From DASTDH01 sp035601575 (GTDB lineage: Bacteria; Verrucomicrobiota; Verrucomicrobiia; Chthoniobacterales; JAFAMB01), in assembly GCA_035601575.1 (NCBI GenBank), contig DATNNZ010000338.1, positions 1 through 8,784 of the forward strand: DNA of 8,784 bases, read 5' to 3'. How positions within the stretch are numbered: position 1 is the first letter of the stretch; each line of letters begins with the position of its first letter. The translations under genes were made by a program, and so were the position numbers. Shown in pieces: positions 1 to 6,422 of this stretch. The notes under the pieces were generated by a model. That model had not been told where the DNA came from. It was given only the letters and a program-made list of their open reading frames with translations, and ran no database searches.

Positions 1-1304
1 GTCTCCGGCGGATTAAATACCGCATTCTTAATTTCGTCCTCCGACAAGATCCTGCGCATCTGATCCTGCCGCACGAGCTCGGCATGTAAACCCTGGTCCC
101 AGGAGATGTTGTGGTACTCGAGATCAATCGACTGTAACCACGGATCGCTCCAGTCTAGATGCTCACTTTCTTGAAACGTGTTCAAAAGGAATTTTTTTGC
201 GGCCCAATCGATTCGGTCAACGCATCGCATTATTTCCACGTCGAGATCATTGAGGATCTTTTCCCATTCCGTTAGAACCCATTCGGTATCCGGATTAGAG
301 CGGTCGCAGAATTTCAGGGCCTTACCCAGATACATGCGTTGAACGTCAATCGCTGAGATCTTTCGGCCGTCTTTCAACTCGATGATCCAGTCGAAGGTCT
401 GATCGCGGCTAATCGATTTGGTGGCGTCGATCGGTTGTGCTATTTCCAACTGCGGAGCTTCTCGCTTTTCGATGAGCTCCAGCACCAGCGACATCGTTCC
501 GATCTTCATGGCGGTGGCGAATTCGCTCATGTTAGAGTCGCCCAAGATCACATGGAACCGTCGATACTTGCCTGGGTCGGCGTGAGGCTCATCCCGGGTA
601 TTGACGATCGGCCGGCGGTTCATCGTGTCGATGCTCACCAGCACGCTAAAAAAATCCGCCCGCTGTGAGATCTGAAAGATACCGGGTTGACCGACCGAGC
701 CTTCCCCTTCAATTCCAAGCTTCCCCGCTCCGGCAAAAATCTGGCGCGTCACCAGAAAAGGGACGACTTCGGCCACCAAGCGGTCCCACGGGACCGAGCG
801 GCTCATCAGATAATTGTCGTGACATCCGTAACTGTGCCCCACGAAGTCGGTGTTGTTCTTGTAGAGGCGCACTTCGCGTTCGGGAGATATTTTTCGGTTA
901 CGGCGCCGGACGCACTCGGCTAAGATCCTTTCGCCGGCTTTGTCCTGGGCCACTAATTCGCGCAGCCGTGTGCACTCTGGGGTGGAATACTCTGGATGGG
1001 CGTGATCGTTGTAGAATCGGGCGCCGTTGCTCAGTACCAAGTCACTCTTGATCTCTTCGTAGCTCAGGGGACGGTTCTTATCGAGCTCGTAATAGGCAGA
1101 CTCGTCGGTATCTTGAAGGAGTGTCTGTGCTCGGAAACCGCGCGCATCGAGGTGTGGATCTTCCAACTCATAATCCCACTTCATGAGCGCCCCGTGTTCG
1201 GTGTAGCAACGAACGAGTTCGATCGATTCGGCAACCACGTCCACGTTCTCGACTCCGTTTACGGTAATCCCGTACTCGGTCTCGATCCCAAAAACGCGTT
1301 TCAT
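1..1304 (-). CDS. dop: Dop/PafA-family enzyme, most like depupylase/deamidase Dop (3' end cut by window edge)
   Basis: Uninterrupted reading frame of 434 codons from ATG at 1304 to the left edge. Family members run to about 480-500 residues, so roughly 50-60 C-terminal residues are outside. Dop and PafA are glutamine-synthetase-fold enzymes: Dop deamidates Pup and removes it from substrates, PafA ligates it to lysines. Seen: N-terminal GIETEYG (6-12) with the metal-binding glutamates; the Dop-type insertion with WDYELEDP and DARGF (43-57); the signature NGARFYNDHAHPEYSTPEC (93-111) with the likely catalytic/nucleophilic Asp100; KNNTD and YGCHDNYLMSR; VTRQIFAGAGK; FQISQRADFF; and NTRDEPHADPGKYRRFHVILGDSN. 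The insertion and the position next to arc favour Dop, whereas the YGCH, GAGK and GDSNM blocks read more like PafA. It starts 22 bp after the arc stop, so the two are probably cotranscribed. No strong Shine-Dalgarno precedes the ATG, but the conserved start of the protein fits this codon. Confidence 0.93.
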   Translation of the reverse strand, partial: MKRVFGIETEYGITVNGVENVDVVAESIELVRCYTEHGALMKWDYELEDPHLDARGFRAQTLLQDTDESAYYELDKNRPLSYEEIKSDLVLSNGARFYNDHAHPEYSTPECTRLRELVAQDKAGERILAECVRRRNRKISPEREVRLYKNNTDFVGHSYGCHDNYLMSRSVPWDRLVAEVVPFLVTRQIFAGAGKLGIEGEGSVGQPGIFQISQRADFFSVLVSIDTMNRRPIVNTRDEPHADPGKYRRFHVILGDSNMSEFATAMKIGTMSLVLELIEKREAPQLEIAQPIDATKSISRDQTFDWIIELKDGRKISAIDVQRMYLGKALKFCDRSNPDTEWVLTEWEKILNDLDVEIMRCVDRIDWAAKKFLLNTFQESEHLDWSDPWLQSIDLEYHNISWDQGLHAELVRQDQMRRILSEDEIKNAVFNPPE

Positions 1305-1326
1305 CAGCAGAAGTACGAGGCAAACA

Positions 1327-3000
1327 TCAGATGACTCCGGAGGGTACGGAGGATCTCGGTCCCGCCCGGACCGGTTGGACCTTCACCACATTCTCTGAAT
1401 CGTAATCGATCAGCTTGAGCCAATCTTCTACAATATCAGTCGGTGGGAAGATGTCATTCTCGCCATATTCCATGTTCAGCGAAAGCAGCAAATCCGACTC
1501 ACTGATTCCCTCCTCCTGCATCGTATTAATTGCTCGCTTGATCGCCAACTCTTTCGATCGCTCCACAATCGAAGCGATGATAGCGCCGCTCACAAGATCG
1601 CCGCGATAAAGGGTCTCCCGTTTTCCGCTGCGCAGGGTGATGTCCAGAATCCTATTTTCCTCCTTCCGAGCATATTGCGCCTCAACCACTTTCGAAACCA
1701 GATGTTCTATCGTTGCGTCCACTCCGCCGGTTCGTTTCACCAAATCCGGATCATAAGGCAGATCCGGCGCGAGATAAATGCGATAAATCTCTGGAGCGGA
1801 ATCTCGATCCGGTCGATTCACCTTAATCTTTCGATCGATCCGACCGGGCCGGAGGATCGCTGGGTCGATTAAATCGGCTCGGTTGGAGGCAAGAATAATG
1901 ACAACCTGGTTCAGCGACTCGATCCCGTCCATTTCGGTGCAAAACATCGGAACCAAAGTTGACAGAATGTTTGAATAACGGCCGGCTCGACGCGTTCCCA
2001 AAATACTCTCCGCTTCATCGATGAAGATGAAAGGGAGAAAACCTTCCTTTCGTTTCTCTCGGGCGGTCGCAAAAATCTCTCGCACGGTGCGTTCGGATTC
2101 ACCGACCCACATATTAAGGATCTCCGGTCCCTTAATGTGCATGAAGAATTGCAACATATCTTCGCCGGTCTTCTGTTTCAGCTGCCGAGTCAGATTGTAC
2201 GCAGTAGCCTTGCCCAGCAGGGTCTTTCCGCAGCCAGGCGGGCCGTAAAGCAGAAACCCTTTCGGCGTTTGGTGCTGAAACTTGGAGAAGAGATCGGCAT
2301 GCAGCAGAGGCAATTCGATTGCGTCCTTGATTGCGCTAAGCGCTTCGGCTTGTCCGCCAACCTTGTCCCAGGAAATTTCGGGAACGGCTTCCAAGTAATA
2401 ATCTTGGGTATTCGATTGGCTCAACAACTCGATGGCGATGCGATAGCTCGGATCCACCCGGATTTCATCGCCAACCTTCAACGTCTCCTTTAAAAGATCC
2501 TGCGATCGCTGGAGAACGATGGATTGCATGCCATGCTCCTGACCGACTCGCAACCGATCTTGACCGAGGATTTCGGTGATCTTAGTCACCGGACCGGCGG
2601 GATCATAGCCGAGGTCACCAACGACGACATAGGCCTCGTTCACCAGAACGCGCGTTCCTTTTTTCAGTTTCGCGATACTGATTCGAGGATCAACGTTACA
2701 GTAGTAATCCGAACCGCCGACGACAATCTGGGCGGTCTCTTTGTTTGGACTGCCCAGGTAGGTTCCAATACGGTTCGCCGGAGAGGTGACCTTCTTGATT
2801 ACTTCGTCCAGCTTTTCGATCGTTTGCCGTGCCTCCGATATCATTTCCTCCTGTTCGGCCACATTTGAGCGAAGCGCTATCAACTCACTGCGAGTTGGGT
2901 CACCAGGTGGTAGACTTGCGATGATTCGCTCAAGGAATTCAAGAGGAGTTGCGGGCTCGGCACCATAACCCCCGTGCTCGGGTGCTCTATCTTCGTTCAT
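1327..3000 (-). CDS. arc: Bacterial proteasome-associated AAA+ ATPase (ARC/Mpa)
   Basis: A 557-residue hexameric unfoldase that, in known systems, recognises Pup-tagged proteins through an N-terminal coiled coil and threads them into the 20S proteasome. Seen in order: a charged N-terminal helix with coiled-coil character (about 35-72); a tandem OB-fold interdomain (about 75-205) with GTRVLVNEAYVVVGD; the AAA domain with Walker A GPPGCGKT (253-260), pore-loop motif MWVGESER (297-304), Walker B FIFIDEAES (324-332), sensor-1 region ASNRAD (371-376) and arginine fingers in LRPGRIDR (383-390). Length and layout match actinobacterial ARC/Mpa. Odd: the protein ends ...SVPSGVI and lacks the C-terminal GQYL (HbYX-like) tail that opens the proteasome gate. 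Neither alternative frame at the 3' end supplies it, so a simple frameshift is not the cause. The ATG at 3000 gives the expected N-terminus, with a weak AAGAAG ribosome-binding site just upstream. Cytoplasmic; first of an arc-dop pair. Confidence 0.95.
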   Translation of the reverse strand: MNEDRAPEHGGYGAEPATPLEFLERIIASLPPGDPTRSELIALRSNVAEQEEMISEARQTIEKLDEVIKKVTSPANRIGTYLGSPNKETAQIVVGGSDYYCNVDPRISIAKLKKGTRVLVNEAYVVVGDLGYDPAGPVTKITEILGQDRLRVGQEHGMQSIVLQRSQDLLKETLKVGDEIRVDPSYRIAIELLSQSNTQDYYLEAVPEISWDKVGGQAEALSAIKDAIELPLLHADLFSKFQHQTPKGFLLYGPPGCGKTLLGKATAYNLTRQLKQKTGEDMLQFFMHIKGPEILNMWVGESERTVREIFATAREKRKEGFLPFIFIDEAESILGTRRAGRYSNILSTLVPMFCTEMDGIESLNQVVIILASNRADLIDPAILRPGRIDRKIKVNRPDRDSAPEIYRIYLAPDLPYDPDLVKRTGGVDATIEHLVSKVVEAQYARKEENRILDITLRSGKRETLYRGDLVSGAIIASIVERSKELAIKRAINTMQEEGISESDLLLSLNMEYGENDIFPPTDIVEDWLKLIDYDSENVVKVQPVRAGPRSSVPSGVI

Positions 3001-3009
3001 TTGTACTTC

Positions 3010-3168
3010 TTAATCACTCCGCTGCTTCCAACTATAGTCGGGTCGAGGACCAGTAGCAATCCGGTAGTCGTTTCCCGTTGCCTTGTTGTGTACTGGATCA
3101 TCGCGAACACCGCAAATCTCCATATTAATCGGCATTTGAAATGCGTTCTGTAGCTTGTCTTGGGCCAC
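3010..3168 (-). CDS. Possible small ORF just upstream of arc (52 residues, unrecognised)
   Basis: A minus-strand frame open from 3219 down to the TAA at 3010-3012. A GTG at 3168 is preceded by AAGGA at workable spacing and gives 52 residues; the only larger-scale alternative is an ATG at 3135 (41 residues). The product is polar and mixed-charge, without signal peptide or membrane segment. It begins VAQDKLQNAFQMPINMEI and contains GVRDDPVHNK, GNDYRIATGPRPDYSWK. I do not recognise a family. It ends 9 bp before the arc ATG, so translational coupling with arc is possible. The stretch upstream in the same frame (SWAAHDFFEKGFE) also reads like protein but has no start codon, so this may instead be the tail of a decayed longer gene. 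The call rests only on open frame, spacing and natural-looking composition. Confidence 0.3.
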   Translation of the reverse strand: MAQDKLQNAFQMPINMEICGVRDDPVHNKATGNDYRIATGPRPDYSWKQRSD

Positions 3169-3219
3169 CTCAAATCCTTTTTCGAAAAAATCGTGCGCCG
3201 CCCAGGAAGCCCTCCATGA

Positions 3220-3403
3220 TCACTTTCGTTTTTTCGCATCACTGCGTGGTTCGTTTTTCGCGCCCCCGGCGAGCGTCTCATTGAATGGCGTCAGCGGAGA
3301 GACAAATTTTCTTGGCAATATCCTCGCCAGCATTCAGAAAACCACGCTGGGCCTTTGCTAATTTAGCACGCGACAGCGTTGTGCAAGCGAAGTTGGTGGC
3401 CAA
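3220..3403 (-). pseudogene. Possible frameshifted small gene with Lys-rich C-terminus
   Basis: Two minus-strand frames read like consecutive pieces of one small protein. From a TTG at 3403 one frame gives ...LAKAQRGFLNAGEDIAKK, then goes out of phase and stops at 3278-3280. From the adjacent phase, after an A-rich AAGAAAA stretch, VSPLTPFNETLAGG... continues and ends with a charged ...DAKKRK tail at the TGA at 3220-3222. Removing one base in the A-run would join them into a protein of about 60 residues, superficially phasin-like in its helical, Ala/Lys-rich character. There is no recognised family and no strong start signal. The 5' end lies antisense to the candidate riboswitch. It may be chance. 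Confidence 0.2.
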
Positions 3404-3560
3404 TCAACCCTCGCAAAGCGCGCGTCGAAATGAGGAACCCCGTGAGAACCGGGGATAGTTGGCGCTGCTGTATCTGGATACAAGTTTTCGGGTGCCAGTC
3501 TCTTTGCAATCAGAGGCGAAGACGGAAACAAGGTTTCAAGCCAGGAGTCAGAATATTCAT
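3390..3560 (+). ncRNA. Cobalamin (B12) riboswitch-like leader, probably degenerate
   Basis: The order of elements fits the cobalamin riboswitch class. A GAGGAA box precedes the stem CCCCG-TGAGAAC-CGGGG (3438-3454), corresponding to the GGGAA...GGTGAAAATCC core. GCGCTGCTGTATC follows, like the CCGCAACTGTAAC segment. Then come GGTGCCAGTCTC, a CTCT/AGAG hairpin, GAGGCGAAGACGG, and finally AAGCCAGGAG (3538-3547), the first half of the B12 box. The second half of that box reads TCAGAAT instead of ACCTGCC. Exact ends are estimates, since I cannot place stem P1. Such RNAs bind adenosyl- or methylcobalamin and repress B12 uptake genes. Consistent with that, the remnant of a BtuB-like receptor lies just downstream on the same strand. 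Weak points are the altered box half and several changes in the core, suggesting that it is decaying with its target gene. Confidence 0.7.
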
Positions 3561-3568
3561 TCGACGTC

Positions 3569-3640
3569 GCCCTCATTCGCACTGCCCCGGATAGGCGATG
3601 CGAAAAACTTCTTCGCAAAAAAAGAAGAATGAGAGAGGCC
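3569..3640 (+). promoter_or_regulatory. Nested inverted repeats after the riboswitch (possible expression platform)
   Basis: Three complementary pairs overlap here: CTCATTC with GAATGAG, TTCGCA with TGCGAA, and TTCTT with AAGAA around an A-rich loop. They lie between the B12-box-like end of the riboswitch and the receptor remnant, where an expression platform would be expected. The region also holds a possible original start, ATGCGAAAAACT at 3598, whose frame closes after 17 codons and is out of phase with the receptor remnant. There is no T-run, so a simple intrinsic terminator on this strand is not seen. Confidence 0.35.
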
Positions 3641-3685
3641 ACGTCACCTGATCAGGTCGCTCTCCCAACATCTGGAATGACCTGT

Positions 3686-3919
3686 TATGGCCACACGATC
3701 CGTTTTGTCAATCGCGGTGCGTTCAATTTCGCCGATTTCACCAATGACAACATTAGCAGAATTGAGGTGATTCGGGAGCCGCAAAGCGCACTCTACGGTT
3801 AACAGGCTTCCGGCGGAGTGATCAATTTGATCACCAGCCGTGGCGAAGGCCGACCAACTGGATCCGTTTATTTCGAAGGTCTTTCTCCCGTAAAGGCATT
3901 GAACCGCCACTCAGGATAG
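3686..3919 (+). pseudogene. Remnant of BtuB-like TonB-dependent outer-membrane receptor (plug domain)
   Basis: The frame beginning at 3686 encodes part of the plug domain typical of vitamin B12 TonB-dependent receptors: RGAFNFADFTNDNISRIEV, then IREPQSALYG, an in-frame TAA at 3800-3802, then QASGGVINLITSRGEG and PTGSVYFEG, ending in TAG at 3917-3919. In intact relatives the stretch reads RIEVIRGPQSALYGS-ASGGVINIIT, so the TAA probably replaced a serine codon (TCA) and the Glu in REPQ is also a change. Only about 75 of the usual 600-700 residues remain: the signal peptide, TonB box, first part of the plug and the entire beta barrel are missing. A candidate original ATG at 3598 is in another frame. 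The inverted-repeat element starts at the very next base. Upstream lies a cobalamin-riboswitch-like leader, so this was probably a B12-regulated uptake gene. It cannot make a functional receptor. Confidence 0.82.
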
Positions 3920-4056
3920 CCTAGGAGGCCGTCGGATTTTGACGTCGGTTTAGCTACGTAGCAATGGAAAGAGGCGCGAAGCGCAGATAAGATTATAGCC
4001 TGGGCTGTTCAGGCCCAGGGAATGTCAAATAAAGGCGAGGAGCGCTGAAAGCGCGG
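3920..4056 (+). repeat. Left inverted-repeat arm
   Basis: Left copy of the long inverted repeat. It differs from the right arm by scattered substitutions and short indels, for example AGCAATGGAAAGAGGCG against AGCAATGGAGGCG. It contains the complement of TATAAT (3993-3998), i.e. a -10-like hexamer reading leftward. Confidence 0.8.
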
Positions 4057-4160
4057 GACATCGTTGCATTAATTTCCGCGCGCAATATCGGCTTATTTAA
4101 ACAGCGCCGAACTGTCTTCCATGCGCGCTGTCTCTCGACCGTTGACGGTTCTCGAATCTA

Positions 4161-4292
4161 CCGCGCCTTCAGCGCTCGGCCGCTATGGGGACCTTTCCCT
4201 GGGCCTAGCAGCCCAGGCTATAATCCTTTCTGCGCTTCGCGCCTCCATTGCTCCATAGCGAAACTGACTCCAAAATCCGACAGGCACCTAGG
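4161..4292 (-). repeat. Right inverted-repeat arm
   Basis: Right copy, inverted relative to the left arm, ending at the CCTAGG that it shares with the following small hairpin. It contains a perfect TATAAT (4219-4224) on the plus strand, pointing toward the dehydrogenase operon, but no good -35 hexamer at standard spacing. Confidence 0.8.
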
Positions 4293-4314
4293 GTGAGCGG
4301 AAGCGAGCCCTGGG
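4287..4314 (+). repeat. Short hairpin repeat adjoining the element
   Basis: CCTAGGG at 4287-4293 can pair with CCCTGGG at 4308-4314 (one G-T pair) around a GAGCGGAAGCGAG loop. It overlaps the outer end of the right arm and resembles intergenic palindromic repeats that occur in many copies in some genomes. It may be part of the same composite repeat. Confidence 0.5.
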
Positions 4315-4397
4315 AAACATAAGTAGTCAGGTGTTCGCGCCAAAAACCAATTTCGAAATTCTTGCATGCCGCGGAGGAATGCTGATATTCGTTCCCG

Positions 4398-5426
4398 ATG
4401 CTGAACACCCTCAAGGAACCTCAGAGGGATGCCCTCCAATCCGGGTTCCAGGAACAGTATGTGAAAGCATTCAAATGGATGCTTCTCGCAAGAACTGTCG
4501 AAGAAAAAATCGCGAACCTCTGGCGCGCAGGCAAAATCGCCGGCGGAGTTTACATCGGAAAAGGTCAAGAAGCGGTGAGTGTCGCGATCGGTACGATGTT
4601 GAGGCGCGGGGATATCTTCGCTCCACTCATTAGGGACCAAGCCGGTCGCTTGGCTTTTGGAGAGCCGTTGCTGGACATCCTCAGAACTTATCTCGGATCC
4701 AAAACAGCTCCGGCCCGCGGGCGTGACGGTAACGTTCATCGGGGCCATCCGAGAGAAGGCACTTATCCGATGATCAGTCATCTCGGTGCGATGATTTCAG
4801 TGGTGGCCGGGGGTTTGTTAGCGCGCCAGATGAAAGGCATTACCGGAACAGTGGGCGCCACTTCAATCGGTGATGGCGGCACATCGACCGGTGCGTTTCA
4901 TGAGGGACTGAACTTTGCGGCCGTGGAGAAGTTGCCCCTGGTCCTGGTCGTAACCAACAATCAATACGCTTACTCGACGCCAAACAGTAAGCAATTCGCG
5001 TGTCATGATTTAGTCGACAAGGCGGTTGGCTATGGAATTGAGGGTTATAACATGGACGGCACCGACCTGCGGCAATGTCTCGAAGTTGTCGGCCACGCGG
5101 TAGAACGCGCACGAAGCGGTGGGGGACCACAGCTGGTGGTAGCAACTTGCCTGCGCCTCACTGGCCATGCAGAGCATGATGACGCCTCTTACATGGACGA
5201 AGAGCTATTCAAGCAGCCATTAGGACGCGATTGCATTAACCTAACCGAGTCTTTCCTCCTCGAACAGAACTGGGTGGTGGAAAGTGCTTTGACAACTTGG
5301 AGGCAAGAGGCGAAAGCGGAAGTCGAAGCTGCGACCCAACAGGTCCAACGCGAACCGGTTTGTTCCGCCGCCGATGAGGATTGGATGCCTCTTGCCACCC
5401 GAAGATTAGCCGATTTCGACTTCTAG
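4398..5426 (+). CDS. 2-oxo acid dehydrogenase E1 component, alpha subunit (ThDP-dependent)
   Basis: A 342-residue E1 alpha subunit. With E1 beta it decarboxylates a 2-oxo acid using thiamine diphosphate and reductively acylates the lipoyl group of E2; cytoplasmic. Seen: MLLARTVEEKI (28-38), KGQEAV (55-60), GRDGNVHRG (108-116), the ThDP/Mg-binding motif GDGGTSTGAFHEGLNFAAVE (158-177) closing with TNNQYAYSTP (186-195; GDG at 158-160, NN at 187-188), and GHAEHDDASY (256-265) in the conserved phosphorylation-loop region. Length is normal for the E1 alpha of heterotetrameric complexes. Pyruvate, branched-chain and acetoin enzymes share these motifs, so the substrate is open. The start is odd: an in-frame TGA at 4384-4386 makes ATG 4398 the first possible start, yet the strong GGAGGA at 4373-4378 lies about 19 bp away, abutting an out-of-frame ATG. 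Its stop is 3 bp before E1 beta. No E3 gene is nearby. Confidence 0.93.
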   Translation: MLNTLKEPQRDALQSGFQEQYVKAFKWMLLARTVEEKIANLWRAGKIAGGVYIGKGQEAVSVAIGTMLRRGDIFAPLIRDQAGRLAFGEPLLDILRTYLGSKTAPARGRDGNVHRGHPREGTYPMISHLGAMISVVAGGLLARQMKGITGTVGATSIGDGGTSTGAFHEGLNFAAVEKLPLVLVVTNNQYAYSTPNSKQFACHDLVDKAVGYGIEGYNMDGTDLRQCLEVVGHAVERARSGGGPQLVVATCLRLTGHAEHDDASYMDEELFKQPLGRDCINLTESFLLEQNWVVESALTTWRQEAKAEVEAATQQVQREPVCSAADEDWMPLATRRLADFDF

Positions 5427-5429
5427 CGA

Positions 5430-6398
5430 ATGAGTATCACCTATCTCGAAGCGATTCGAGAAGCCCAAGCCAAGGCACTGCGCGACGATCCGCGAGTTTA
5501 CATCTACGGCCAAGACGTTGCCGATTTCGGCGGAGCGTTCAAAGCAACGAAGGATCTCGCGAAAGAATTTCCGGGACGCGTCCTCGATTCGCCTATCAGC
5601 GAGGATGCGATGGTCGGTAGCGTCGTCGGTGCCGCCATCGAAGGCATGCGGCCGATCGTGGAGATGCAGTTCAGCGACTTTTCATCGAACGCTTTCAATC
5701 AAATTATTAATCAGGCCGCGGCCTTCCATTGGCGGACAAATATCCCTTGTCCGATTACGATCCGGATGCCTTCGGGTGGAAACCCCGGGAGCGGTCCTTT
5801 CCATAGCCAGGCCTTGGAATCTGTGTATGCGCACTTTCCCGGGTTAATCGTGATGACTCCGGCAACGGTAGAAGACGCTTATGATCTACTGCTCGAGGCT
5901 ATTGCGATCGATGATCCAGTGATTTTCTGCGAGCACAAATTTCTCTACAATCGGGTGAAGGTCGAAAAATTGCTGGAGCGGAACGGCCAATCGGCCGGAA
6001 AGGCCCGGATCGCCCGACCTGGAAGGGACCTGACGATTGTTACCTATAGCGCAACCGTTCACGATGCCTTACTAGCGGCTCAAGAATTGGCCCGATCTGG
6101 CATTCAGATCGAGGTGGTCGATCTGCGAACGGTAAAGCCGCTCGATACAGCGACCGTTCTTACGTCGATTGCAAACACCGGCCGGTTACTTTGTGTCGGA
6201 GAATCGTGGCCTTGGGGAGGCGTGAATGCCGAAGTCATTGCTCGCGTTGCCAGCAAGGGATTTCATTTGTTGGATTCGCCTCCGCAGCGGCTGAACAGTC
6301 GCGATGTGCCGATCCCTTATCACCCCGATCTCTGGCGCGCATCGAGACCATCTGTTGCGATGATCATCGAGAGGGTTCGCAAGATCTTGCAGTGGTAG
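5430..6398 (+). CDS. 2-oxo acid dehydrogenase E1 component, beta subunit
   Basis: A 322-residue E1 beta subunit, the usual length, partner of the alpha subunit encoded 3 bp upstream; the two form an alpha2beta2 decarboxylase. Seen: N-terminal pyrimidine-binding domain with TYLEAIREA, YGQDVADFGGAF (26-37) and SPISEDAMVG (54-63), where Glu58 is the expected ThDP-activating glutamate. GNPGSGPFHSQALE (117-130) carries the conserved His125-Ser126, and the loop VMTPATVEDAYDLL (141-154) follows. The C-terminal transketolase-type domain has VTYSATVHDALLAA, EVVDLRTVKPLDT (228-240) and GGVNAEV (263-269). All motifs are intact and no frameshift is seen. There is no clear Shine-Dalgarno, and the tight spacing suggests translational coupling to E1 alpha. 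The gene for E2 follows 24 bp later. Motifs do not decide between pyruvate, branched-chain 2-oxo acid and acetoin as substrate. Confidence 0.95.
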   Translation: MSITYLEAIREAQAKALRDDPRVYIYGQDVADFGGAFKATKDLAKEFPGRVLDSPISEDAMVGSVVGAAIEGMRPIVEMQFSDFSSNAFNQIINQAAAFHWRTNIPCPITIRMPSGGNPGSGPFHSQALESVYAHFPGLIVMTPATVEDAYDLLLEAIAIDDPVIFCEHKFLYNRVKVEKLLERNGQSAGKARIARPGRDLTIVTYSATVHDALLAAQELARSGIQIEVVDLRTVKPLDTATVLTSIANTGRLLCVGESWPWGGVNAEVIARVASKGFHLLDSPPQRLNSRDVPIPYHPDLWRASRPSVAMIIERVRKILQW

Positions 6399-6422
6399 CC
6401 TCTGAACCGATCAACCGTTCCT

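Larger units (their letters stand above)
3920..4292. mobile_element. MITE-like non-coding element with long inverted arms (~373 bp)
   Basis: The left arm (3920-4056) and right arm (4161-4292) are imperfect inverted copies of each other. Shared blocks in the same order include CCTAGG at the outer ends, GTCGGATTTTG, AGCAATGG, AGGCGCGAAGCGCAGA, GATTATAGCCTGGGCTG, AGGCCCAGGGAA and GAGCGCTGAA-GCGCGG at the inner ends. About 100 bp of unrelated sequence separates them. The arms themselves contain small palindromes (GCGC-GAA-GCGC, CCTGGGC/GCCCAGG, CGCT-GAA-AGCG). No transposase or other ORF is inside, and I see no clear target-site duplication, so this is either a MITE-type non-autonomous element or a paired REP-like repeat. 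If transcribed it would fold into a very long hairpin. Confidence 0.75.

Noticed and set aside
665..1051. 128-codon plus-strand ORF
   Set aside because: Antisense to dop, where the minus-strand frame carries all family motifs.
4379..4633. ORF with an ATG directly after GGAGGA, 85 codons
   Set aside because: Overlaps E1 alpha in another frame; product is Arg-rich and unlike any family. Only its start signal is of interest and is reported as a finding.
4218..4781. 187-codon minus-strand ORF overlapping the inverted repeat and E1 alpha
   Set aside because: Antisense to the strongly supported E1 alpha and runs through repeat sequence; composition is that of a shadow frame.
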